Shown here: in pieces, positions 9,701 through 16,275 of the stretch
How positions within the stretch are numbered: the first letter of the stretch is position 1
How the letters are laid out: every line of letters begins with the position of its first letter
From: Acidiphilium sp. C61
GTDB lineage: Bacteria; Pseudomonadota; Alphaproteobacteria; Acetobacterales; Acetobacteraceae
Assembly: GCF_902712915.1 (NCBI RefSeq)
Contig: NZ_CACTIA010000003.1
Location: 124,001 to 188,000 of the forward strand
Direction of reading: 5' to 3'
Length of the DNA: 64,000 bases
Translations under genes and position numbers: made by a program
The notes under the pieces: model-generated
The model's database searches: none
Told to the model about the DNA's origin: nothing
The model's input: only the letters and a program-made list of their open reading frames with translations

Positions 9701-12289
9701 GCCGATCTCATGAGCGTGGAGGCGCATGCGCTTCTGCGCTCGGTCGCCCGGATCGTCCTTGGGGCCCGCGGCGGCACTATCGCTGACCATTTCGCTCGCC
9801 TGGGTCCGCCGTCGAATCCGCCTCCGGTCCAGCGCCGGGCGCGGGCTTTGACCCCGATGCGTGAACCCGCGTCGTCGCGCGAGCCGCCGAAGCTCGAATT
9901 CTTCAATGGCCTGGGCGGATTCGACAAGGACGGGCGGGAATATGTGACCATCCTCGAACGCGGCCACACCACTCCGGCACCGTGGATCAACGTCGTCGCC
10001 AATGCCTGCTTTGGTTTCCAGGTTTCGGCTGAGGGCAGCGGCTACAGCTGGGCGCAGAACAGCCGAGAGAACCAGCTCACCCAATGGTCGAACGACGCGG
10101 TCGCCGACCCGGCGGGCGAGGCGATCTATGTGCGGGACGAGGAGAGCAGCCATCTGTGGAGCCCGACCGCGCAACCGATCCGAGGTGACGGCACCTATGT
10201 CGCGCGGCACGGCTTCGGCTATAGCAGGTTCGAGCATGAAGCGAACGGCGTCGCCCTGGACCTGCTGCACTACGTGCCGCTCGACGATCCGATTAAAATC
10301 TCGCGCTTAAGACTTACCAATCGGTCCGGCCGGCCGCGCCGGCTTTCCGTCACCGCCTATGCGGAATGGGTACTCGGCACTTCGCGCGGGGCGTCGGCTC
10401 CGTTCATCACCACGGAGATGGACGCGCAGTCCGGAGCGATGCTGGCACGCAATCGGTGGAGCGTCACCTTCGGCTCTCGCGTCGCCTTCGCCGATCTCGC
10501 GGGGCGGCAGACCACCTGGACCGCCGACCGCACCGAATTCCTCGGCCGCGATGGCGGACCTGCGTCTCCTCTCTGCCTTGCAAGCAAGGTGCCTCTGTCC
10601 GGGACGACCGGCGCCGGCCTCGATCCGTGCGCTGCGCTGCAGACTGTAGTCGAGCTCGGCATCGGCGAGACGGTCGATGTCGTCTCCTTCCTCGGCCAGT
10701 GCAGCTCAGTAGACGAGGTGCGGGCACTCGTCGATCGCTATCGCCACGCCGATCTCGATGCTGCGCTCGCCGCCGTGACGCAGCACTGGCATGACGTGCT
10801 CGGCGCGGTCCAGGTGAAGACGCCGGACCGGGCGATGGACATCATGCTGAATGGCTGGTTGCTCTACCAGACGCTCGCCTGCCGCATAACCGCACGCTCG
10901 GCCTTCTATCAGGCGAGCGGCGCCTATGGCTTCCGCGACCAGTTGCAGGACGGCATGGCGCTGACGCTGGCTCTGCCCGCGGAGACGCGGGACCATATAT
11001 TGCGCGCCGCCGGGCGGCAGTTCGTCGAGGGCGACGTCCAGCATTGGTGGCTGCCGCAATCGGGCCAGGGAGTTCGCACCCGCATCTCCGACGATCATGT
11101 ATGGCTCGCCTTCGCCACCGCGACCTACATCGACGGAACCGGAGACGCCGCAATCCTCCACGAGCCCGTGCCTTATCTCGACGGCCCGGTCCTGCGGACC
11201 GAAGAGCATGAGCATTTCTTTCAGCCGATGCCCTCGGATATCGTGGAGCCGCTCTACGAGCATTGCGCCCGCGGCCTAGATCATGCCGTTGCTCTCATCG
11301 GCGAGCTCGGCCTGCCTTTGATCGGCACCGGCGATTGGAACGACGGCATGAATCGCGTCGGCGAGGCCGGCAGGGGCGAAAGCGTTTGGCTCGGCTGGCT
11401 CCTCGTCCGGACCATCGAGATGTTTGCGCCCTTCGCCGGCGAACGAGATCCCGAGCGCGCCCGCCGCTGGCGGATTCATGCTGCCTCGGTAAGGCGGGCC
11501 CTGGAGCGCTCGGCCTGGGACGGCGAATGGTATCGGCGGGCGACGTTCGACGACGGCACTTGGCTCGGCTCGAAGGACAGCGGCGAGTGCCGCATCGATT
11601 CCATAGCACAGTCCTGGGCTGTGCTGTCGGGCGCCGCTGATAGACTGCGCGCCACCACCGCCATGGCCTCGCTGGAGCGTCGTCTGCTCCGCACCGACGC
11701 CAAGCTTGCCTTGTTGTTCACACCACCCTTCGACCATACGCCACTAGATCCCGGCTACATCAAGGGCTATCCGCCGGGCCTGCGCGAGAATGGCGGGCAA
11801 TACAGCCACGCCGCGATGTGGGCGATCCTCGCCTTTGCAAAGCTCGGCGCCGGCGACAAGGCGCATGATCTGTTCGCGCTTCTCAATCCGATCAACCATG
11901 CCTTCACCGCGGAAGAGGCCGAGCGCTACAAGGTCGAGCCCTATGTCGTGGCCGCCGACGTCTATTCCGTCGCTCCGCATGTGGGGCGCGGCGGCTGGAG
12001 CTGGTACACCGGCTCGGCCGGGTGGATGTATCGGGCCGGCGTCGAGGGCATTCTCGGCATCCGCCGGGAGGGGGATTTCCTCGTCGTCGCTCCCTCGATT
12101 CCGGAGGCATGGCCGGGATTCAAAGCGACGGTGAGGCTGGGTGAGGGGGTCTGCCGAATCGAAGTTCGCGCTATCGCCGGGGGCGAGGAGCCTTATTCGG
12201 TGCTCGACGGCGTTCGCAGCCCGTCACCGGACAGATCGGCTCGTATTTCCCTCAACTGCCAGAGTCATGATCTGCTCATGTCCATCTAG
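3761..12289 (+). CDS. ndvB: Cyclic beta-1,2-glucan synthase (NdvB/ChvB type)
   Basis: A 2842-aa inner-membrane enzyme that builds periplasmic cyclic beta-1,2-glucan from UDP-glucose. Its length matches the NdvB/ChvB family (about 2800-2870 aa). Order: N-terminal cytosolic region; membrane helices around residues 415-470; GT84 glycosyltransferase with VITLDADTRLPRD near residue 630 and QHRWMRGDWQLLPW (QxxRW type) near 784; more membrane helices around 825-880 and 950-980; glycoamylase-type domain with PWGMSESAYNARD near 1389; and two GH94-like phosphorylase modules. The second module has QLQDGMAL near 2394 and GTGDWNDGMNRVG near 2522, where the Asp is the family's acid residue. The start ATG follows GGAAGG by 5 nt. 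It is monocistronic, flanked by IS debris on both sides. In other alphaproteobacteria this glucan serves osmoadaptation and host interaction. Confidence 0.95.
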   Translation: MNPIVDLRRYSFKRGNRARQGSVWNDASPIREELFGAERLEQHARSLAAAQPITARPPSAPSLHTRLKRNAGVLLAAYRATAADVEAGRTVVPAAEWLLDNYHLVEEQVREIRDDLPPSYYRLLPKLAEGPFAGYPRVLGLAWAYVAHTDSHFDPEMLRCFIAAYQQVEPLTIGELWAVAITLRIVLIENLRRLADQITAGRRARREADLLADRLLVSGEARAALDADILIRSPEPLDEVFAAQLVKRLRDRDPRITPALGWLETRLGAQGASVEGVVQHAQQRLGASNVSVRNVITSMRLISDIDWAEMFESVSLVDDRLRAGSAFAAMDFSTRNLYRSAIEQLARGSVASELDIAGRALQAVASVNATTQDASTGPASDPGFYLIGDGRSAFERTIRFRPPARLRLSRLSIRLGIGGYIGTIIAVTLGLIALSLWALSSAGLSSGWLVLFAVIGFVSASELATALVNRGVAWMFNATSLPGLELAGGVPTSLRTLVAVPTLLTSEADLQEQVERLEVHFLSGAGGDITFALLSDGMDADCEVLPDDAPLLELAVQGIEQLNLRHGAGPAGNRFLLLHRHRLFNPGEGKWMGWERKRGKLHELNRLLRGADDTSFMAVGGRPPEVPVDVRYVITLDADTRLPRDAALRLIGKMAHPLNRPKFNAAERRVVSGYGILQPRVTPSLPIGREGSFYQRVISGGGGMDPYAAAVSDVYQDLFGEGSYTGKGIYEIDAFEASLAGRIPDNTLLSHDLFEGVFARAGLASDVEVVEEFPSRYDVVAKRQHRWMRGDWQLLPWIVGDGAGWRGLTTVGRGKMLDNLRRSVAGPLTLLALGLCWLFPVPAARIGTLLVISTVAVPSFLPILFSLLPGRPDIRVRSHLARLRSDLWLAAAQTLLSLVFLADQAWRAGDAAIRTLLRLLVTRRHLLEWTTAAKSSAAPRLDLIGFYRQMSSGTVLGLVITGGALTLSPSIWPLILPFALLWLGAPAIAQWASRSPKVPLRLAVGEREARDLRLIARRTWRFFETFVTPADNMLPPDNFQEVPKPVVARRTSPTNIGLYLLSAVAARDFGWAGTIETITRLEATFATLKRLRRFHGHFLNWYGTQDLAALPPAYVSSVDSGNLAGHLITLANACEEWRDVPVGASARAGIADALALAREAMAGQSGAGGSQGQALTAALDEIDVQLNGVQTLEATAPILKRLTDKATRIVLETIPATGDDGVTDIVYWTNALGKAVSEHERDRLELLAVPAATRDRLTALADMARAMAMEMDFAFLLDPERKLLSIGYSLAENGRDPSCYDLLASEARLASLFAVAKGDAPTRHWFRLGRLATPLGNASALISWSGSMFEYLMPSLVMRAPASSVLEQTNRLVVERQQSYARSLGVPWGMSESAYNARDIEFTYQYANFGVPGLGLKRGLSESVVVAPYATGLASMVNPERARQNYARLVELGAQGRYGFYEALDFTRSRLPEDEDVAIVRSFMAHHQGMTIVAIANTLLGGEMRARFHREPMIRASELLLQERSPRDVVVARPRAEEVRAAAVDARSEGAMVRRLTAPAPGAPITHLLSNGSYAVMMTAAGSGYSRWGDIAVTRWREDATRDDWGSFIFLRDMRGGSIWSATTQPMADAAGESDVVFGEDHAEFIRHDVGLTTTMDVIVSGEHNGEVRRVSLTNSGRRTREIELTSYAELVLTTPAADNAHPAFAKMFVETEHLPEFGALIATRRRRAPGEPQIWAAHFAVVEGEVAANPQYETDRARFIGRGRSIGTAEAMSGGRPLSNSVGTVLDPIFSLRQSVRIEPGKVARVAFWTVVASSRPELLDLIDAHHDRNAFDRAKTLAWTQAQVQLRHLDVDAEEAADFQRIAAPLLYTDRRFRSPSETITRGAGPQSGLWPHSISGDLPIVLLRIDDVEDMAQVRQLLHAHEYWRMKRLAVDLVIVNERASSYVQDLQIAIEAAVRTNQSRPLLGKEPAQGSVFMLRADLMSVEAHALLRSVARIVLGARGGTIADHFARLGPPSNPPPVQRRARALTPMREPASSREPPKLEFFNGLGGFDKDGREYVTILERGHTTPAPWINVVANACFGFQVSAEGSGYSWAQNSRENQLTQWSNDAVADPAGEAIYVRDEESSHLWSPTAQPIRGDGTYVARHGFGYSRFEHEANGVALDLLHYVPLDDPIKISRLRLTNRSGRPRRLSVTAYAEWVLGTSRGASAPFITTEMDAQSGAMLARNRWSVTFGSRVAFADLAGRQTTWTADRTEFLGRDGGPASPLCLASKVPLSGTTGAGLDPCAALQTVVELGIGETVDVVSFLGQCSSVDEVRALVDRYRHADLDAALAAVTQHWHDVLGAVQVKTPDRAMDIMLNGWLLYQTLACRITARSAFYQASGAYGFRDQLQDGMALTLALPAETRDHILRAAGRQFVEGDVQHWWLPQSGQGVRTRISDDHVWLAFATATYIDGTGDAAILHEPVPYLDGPVLRTEEHEHFFQPMPSDIVEPLYEHCARGLDHAVALIGELGLPLIGTGDWNDGMNRVGEAGRGESVWLGWLLVRTIEMFAPFAGERDPERARRWRIHAASVRRALERSAWDGEWYRRATFDDGTWLGSKDSGECRIDSIAQSWAVLSGAADRLRATTAMASLERRLLRTDAKLALLFTPPFDHTPLDPGYIKGYPPGLRENGGQYSHAAMWAILAFAKLGAGDKAHDLFALLNPINHAFTAEEAERYKVEPYVVAADVYSVAPHVGRGGWSWYTGSAGWMYRAGVEGILGIRREGDFLVVAPSIPEAWPGFKATVRLGEGVCRIEVRAIAGGEEPYSVLDGVRSPSPDRSARISLNCQSHDLLMSI

Positions 12290-12400
12290 GGCTTGTGGGG
12301 ATTCATCGTGAGTTGATGACGGCTGCGGCGAGGTGGATCATTGCCTGGAAGCTCTGGTCTGTTTTGCAGGCGCGCAGGGCGATGCGTTTGAACTCCTTTA

Positions 12401-13330
12401 GAGTCCATTTCGAATCGGATTATTAACGAGCCAATCTGCGTAGCAGGAGAATGCTGGACGCGGCGTAGAGGAAGGCCTCGACACTCTCGATAGTGGCTTC
12501 GAAATCCTTTGCCAGCCGCCTGTTGCGATTGATCCAGGCGAAGAACCGTTCGACGACCCAGCGTCGAGCGATGACGGCGAAGCCGACCTGGTTGTTGGCC
12601 TTGCGCACCACCTCGATGCGGATCGGGCTGGCGTCGGCGACACGGGGCCCGGCATAGCCGCCATCTGCGTAGCCCAGCGCCACAAACGGCCAACTCGCAC
12701 GCGACGCACGGAGCAGCGGTCCAGCCCCGTCACGATCCTGGATGGCCGCCGAATGGGCCTGCAGCTTGAGCGCCCGGCCGTCGGTATCGACCATGGCGTG
12801 CCGCTTGCGCCCCTTGATCTTCTTTCCAGCATCGTACCCCCGCGTGCCGCCACTCTCTGTCGTCTTGACGCTTTGACTGTCGATCACGGCCGCCGTCGGA
12901 CTGGCCTCGCGACCCACCCTCTCGCGGTCGCGCATCACCAGATGGTGGTTGATCCGCTCCCAGGTGCCGTCGTCGCGGAACCGGGCAAACCAGCGATACG
13001 CCGTGGGCCACGGCGGAAAGTCCTTCGGCAGCAGGCTCCAGGCAATCCCACCACGCAAGACGTAGAAGATCGCGTTGACAATCTCGCGCATCTCCCACTT
13101 CCGATGCCGGCCGCATCGGCTCGGCGCGGGCAGGAACGGCGACAGGAGCAACCACTCCGCGTCGGTCACGTCACTTCCATAGCGCAGTCCGGTGCGGCTA
13201 TGCTGCGCACGGGTGGTTGGCGTCCACATGGTGTCTCCGGCAAGGCTTCGAACACCTGCCCGGAATCACATTTGGCCCAACCATCCAACCCCTCATCAAA
13301 AACGTTCCGACCCCATTCCGAAATGGCCTC
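12401..13330 (-). mobile_element. IS5-family (IS1031-like) insertion sequence, copy A, 930 bp
   Basis: Intact element. Ends are GAGTCCATTTCG (left) and the reverse complement GAGGCCATTTCGG (right). It is flanked by the 3-bp target duplication TTA (12398-12400 and 13331-13333), the TNA type of the IS1031 group. It carries one transposase gene. A second copy with identical boundaries and length lies at 62147-63076; the only difference I saw is C/G at 13117 versus 62863. Confidence 0.92.
12423..13229 (-). CDS. IS5-family transposase (IS1031 group), copy A
   Basis: DDE transposase of 268 aa, full length for the IS1031 group. The N-terminus MWTPTTRAQHSRTGL leads into a DUF4096-type domain (LTDAEW-like, here VTDAEWLLLSPFLPAPS). 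The DDE domain contains VIDSQSVKTTESGG, the DTDGRALKL strand, GYADGGYAG, and the C-terminal RWVVERFFAWINRNRRLAKDFE (Y/R/E signature). It fills almost the whole 930-bp element. It differs from the copy at 62169-62975 by one residue (Arg versus Pro after APS). Probably active, since both copies are intact and flanked by clean duplications. Confidence 0.93.
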   Translation of the reverse strand: MWTPTTRAQHSRTGLRYGSDVTDAEWLLLSPFLPAPSRCGRHRKWEMREIVNAIFYVLRGGIAWSLLPKDFPPWPTAYRWFARFRDDGTWERINHHLVMRDRERVGREASPTAAVIDSQSVKTTESGGTRGYDAGKKIKGRKRHAMVDTDGRALKLQAHSAAIQDRDGAGPLLRASRASWPFVALGYADGGYAGPRVADASPIRIEVVRKANNQVGFAVIARRWVVERFFAWINRNRRLAKDFEATIESVEAFLYAASSILLLRRLAR

Positions 13331-13758
13331 TTAGCATGCAGAAGAAATTCTCGATCAGATGACGCCATTTGTAGGTTTCGTGGTCGATTTTCAGCTTCAG
13401 TGCCCGGGCCGGGTGCTGGGAAATGCCGATCCTGGCGCCTCTTTCGTTGAGTTCTGCGACCAGAGCGTTGCTGTCGAATGCCTTGTCTGCGATCAATCCA
13501 CCGAATTCGACGTTGTCGATCAGTGGCGGGACCTCGATGCTGTCATAGCGATTGCCCGGCATGAGACGAAAGCGCACAAGGTTGCCCAAGGCATCCGTCA
13601 GCGCCAGAATTTTGGTTGTCATGCCACCTTTGGAACGGCCTATGGCCTGGCTTTGAGTCCCCCTTTTGCGCCCTGGCCGTGACGGTGGACTTTGACGATC
13701 GTGGCGTCGACCATGGCGTATTCCATGTCGGGTTCATCAGATACCGCGTCGAAAATCC

Positions 13759-13962
13759 GATGGCCATCTCGGAAGAAACTTCCTGCTCGGCGTCGACGGT
13801 GATGCCATCAACGCCGTCCTCGCCGGCGTCGGACACAACCCCCGCCTCCTCCGCAGATGGTTGATCAGGCTTCTTTGTGCCCTCCTCGCATGGCTCTATG
13901 CCGCAAACCGCTCACCAAGCCTCGGCTTCGCCCACCGCCAGATCACATAGTTCACAGGTGAC
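13759..13962 (+). pseudogene. IS5-group transposase, C-terminal remnant
   Basis: Plus-strand fragment with the conserved tail DGHLGRNFLLGVDGDAINA followed by VLAGVGHNPRLLRRWL. This is the GRNFLKGxxGDAxNAxLxxxGxNxRLLLRW block at the end of IS5-group transposases. Everything upstream is lost at the junction with the convergent IS427-type remnant. The last dozen residues before the TGA are frameshifted. Confidence 0.7.
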
Positions 13963-14034
13963 CACCTAAATTCAACTTGAGACGTCGTGCTATCCGTCCG
14001 GCAGCACGAAGCTGGTCGCCAGTCGAACTGGAAG

Positions 14035-15213
14035 CTAATCGACCATGTAATCACGGCGAATTGGCAACGCGTCCAGCCGCTTTGTCAACTGGATCTGGAA
14101 CACTACGTTCGTCCGCATCCGGAAGCCGATCTCGCACAGGACGAGATAGAATTCCCACATCCGGTAGAACCGCTCGTCATAGAGGCGCACCACATCCGCC
14201 CGCCGCGCGACGAAACGCTCGCGCCAGTGCCGCAGCGTCTCGGCATAATGCAGCCGCAGTACCTCAACATCGGTTATGATCAGGCCGCTCCACTCCACAG
14301 CGGCGGCAATCTCCGACAGGGATGGCAGGTCGGCCCCGGGAAAGATGTATTTCCGCAGAAACGGATTGATCGGCGCGGGATGATCCGAATACCCGATCGT
14401 GTGGATCAACGCGACGCCGTCATCCGTCAGCAGGTCGCGCAGCTTCGCAAAGAACTCTGCATAGTTCCGCTTTCCCACATGCTCGAACATCCCGACCGAA
14501 ACGATGCGGTCATAAGGACCCGCTTCGTCGCGGTAATCCTCCAGATGAAACCCCACGCGCTCGGCAACCCCGGCTGCCGCGGCCCGCTCGACGCTCAGTC
14601 TGTACTGCTCGGTGCTGAGTGTCACGCCCGTAACCTCGGCATCGCAGTGCGTCGCGATATCGAGGCACATGCCGCCCCAGCCTGAGCCGATGTCGAGAAC
14701 CCGGAGTCCGCGCCGGTCGAGCAGCAGCTTCGCCATGATGTGCCGCTTCTTGTTCGCCTGCGCCGTCTCCAGATCATCGTCCGGCGAGTGGAAATAGGCG
14801 CAGGAATACTGCATGTCCCGGTCGAGAAACATCGCATAGAATTCGTTCGACAAATCGTAATGATGGGCGACGTTGCGCCGCGCCCGCGACATCGGGTTCG
14901 ACTGCCGCACGTGGCGCCGGGCCCGGTTGAGCAGCGCAAGCCATGGCAGCGACCGCGCCTGACTTGCATTGCGCCCGATCACGGCAGCGAAGTCATAGAG
15001 CGTGCCCTCTTCAATCCGCAGTGCGCCGTTCATGTATGCCTCGCCCACCGTGAGCGCCGGATTGACGGCAAGCCGATACTCCATGGCCTTCGACATCAAC
15101 CTGATTGTCGCGCTGGGCGCGGAGCCGTCGCCGACCTTGTGCAAGCGGCCTCCGGCATCGATCACGCCGAGGCTGCCGTCGTGCACGAGCGATTTCAATA
15201 TCGAAATAAACAT
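14035..15213 (-). CDS. cfa: Cyclopropane-fatty-acyl-phospholipid synthase
   Basis: SAM-dependent methyltransferase that adds a methylene across the double bond of unsaturated acyl chains in membrane phospholipids, a common acid- and stationary-phase adaptation. 392 aa from the ATG at 15213 (MFISILKSLV); the frame is open 24 codons further but without family similarity. Visible: N-terminal lipid-binding region with YMNGALRIEEG; HHYDLSNEFYAMFLDRDMQY; SAM motif VLDIGSGWGGMCLDIA near residue 170; LSTEQ; and VSVGMFEHVGKRNY with the FF..L helix. Monocistronic on the minus strand, with IS debris on both sides. Confidence 0.93.
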   Translation of the reverse strand: MFISILKSLVHDGSLGVIDAGGRLHKVGDGSAPSATIRLMSKAMEYRLAVNPALTVGEAYMNGALRIEEGTLYDFAAVIGRNASQARSLPWLALLNRARRHVRQSNPMSRARRNVAHHYDLSNEFYAMFLDRDMQYSCAYFHSPDDDLETAQANKKRHIMAKLLLDRRGLRVLDIGSGWGGMCLDIATHCDAEVTGVTLSTEQYRLSVERAAAAGVAERVGFHLEDYRDEAGPYDRIVSVGMFEHVGKRNYAEFFAKLRDLLTDDGVALIHTIGYSDHPAPINPFLRKYIFPGADLPSLSEIAAAVEWSGLIITDVEVLRLHYAETLRHWRERFVARRADVVRLYDERFYRMWEFYLVLCEIGFRMRTNVVFQIQLTKRLDALPIRRDYMVD

Positions 15214-15389
15214 TGCGCCCGTTCGGTTCGCGTCTTTCCATATGCCAACGGGAGATTGGCTCGTCCGACACAATGATATCGCCAATGAGCCACGGTTCGC
15301 AACCGTTCATGGTCCGTTGGCCGGATCAGCCGCTTCTCGTTCTACTCGATCCGCGTGAGGCCTTAGGGCCTGATAACGGGCGCGAAGAC

Positions 15390-15967
15390 GCCGGCACCGA
15401 GCAGCACTGAACGTCCGCTTCCGGGATCACTCGAACGGCCGTTCAACGGCAGCCGTGGGTCAGGGTGAACTTTGGCTGCGCGACGGCAAGGCTGAAGCGG
15501 CCCTCGATCCATGGCCCGGGCTGGGCGGGGCAGTGCAGCACTGCGCCATTCCGCTGTCCCACCCTCGGGTTTTGGTGTCCGCCCCCGTGGTACCGTGATC
15601 TCGAGCGGGCCGAACGAGCCGAGGATTTGCCGATGACGGGTACCATGGCGATATCCGACGGCCGCTTCGCCACCCCGGCGGTATTGCCCCCGCCCGAGCG
15701 CCATCGTCAGCTCTTCCTCAAGCATGATCCTTGCCATGCTCCAGCACCATCCGGACCGCTCGCTCCCGCACCTCAGGCGAATACCGTACCGATGTCTGCC
15801 ACTTTTCCATTGCTCCATCCTCAATAGTTGGAGCCTCAGGGATTCCCGGCGCGGTTCATTTCAATGAAACCGCCGATCCGATCCCGGACGCCTGTCTCGA
15901 TCGGGTCGAACCACGCCGTCGCGTCAAACAAGCTGGTTCTCGTTGACCCCGTGCTATTCTTCTCCAT
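15390..15967 (-). pseudogene. IS256-family transposase remnant (a different IS256 from the 25-kb copy)
   Basis: N-terminal part reads MEKNSTGSTRTSLFDATAWF, then DPIETGVRDRIGGFIE (15860-15967). It resumes after an insertion as MLEEELTMALGRGQYRRGG with GYRHGTRHRQILGSFGPLEITVPR (about 15580-15727), the N-terminal half of the IS256 transposase. Beyond VPR only EGGTAEWRSAAL is recognisable before similarity fades. It is interrupted by an IS3-family fragment. Confidence 0.65.
15724..15858 (-). mobile_element. IS3-family 5' end fragment, 135 bp
   Basis: It begins with TGAACCGCGCCGGGAATCC (right side, minus strand), an IS3-type terminal repeat. It is followed by an ATG at 15810 for MEKWQTSVRYSPEVRERAV, continuing RMVLEHGKDHA, the start of IS3 OrfA. 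Only about 29 codons remain before the IS256 gene resumes, so nearly the whole IS3 element has been deleted. Confidence 0.6.
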
Positions 15968-16034
15968 GGCGTGATCTCCATCGGCGCTCGAACGTCGAAT
16001 CTGGTGGTTGAACTCACCTTGGCATTACGCCACC

Positions 16035-16166
16035 CAGAATTTCCACACACTTCAAAACGCCACCAAAACCAGCGCTACCACCGTCAGCCAGGACCGCTAC
16101 CGCGCTGCCCTTGCCGGACTCGAACACATTTTCACCCTCATTACTATCCCAAAGCGTTGAACAGCC
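16035..16166 (+). pseudogene. ISAs1-family transposase, extreme C-terminus and right end
   Basis: Plus-strand tail with TKTSATTVSQDRYRAALAGL ending in IPKR and a TGA, followed by the terminal sequence GCGTTGAACAGCC (16154-16166). The same SQDRYRAALA block and terminus occur in the larger ISAs1 copy at 22.6-23.9 kb. Upstream of about 16035 nothing further of the element is recognisable. Confidence 0.65.
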
Positions 16167-16275
16167 CTCACTGCGGCAGTAGCTGGGCGTCTCTGTCACG
16201 GTGAGTCGAATACTATGACGCGGTGAATGTGACGGTGGCGGGCCCTGCTGCCATCGGGCGCACGCCGTCGTCCGG

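Larger units (their letters stand above)
12303..13745 (-). pseudogene. IS5-family (IS427-type) transposase, interrupted and 5'-truncated
   Basis: Two halves of one minus-strand gene. The upstream half (13331-13745) reads MVDATIVKVHRHGQGAKGG, then after a frame change at an A4G5 run GGMTTKILALTDALGNLV and on to HLIENFFCML. The downstream half (12303-12400) reads KEFKRIALRACKTDQSFQA and ends in a TGA. Removing the 930-bp element and one TTA copy joins them as ENFFCM-LKEFKRIALRA, the normal IS5 tail. The A-rich/G-rich frame change resembles the programmed frameshift of two-ORF IS427 elements. The N-terminal part is missing, replaced near 13745 by another IS5 remnant on the opposite strand. Confidence 0.8.

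Noticed and set aside
6263..10270. 1335-codon open frame antisense to ndvB
   Set aside because: It lies wholly inside the strongly supported ndvB frame. Its Arg/Gly/His-rich composition and absence of motifs are typical of the complement of a high-GC gene.
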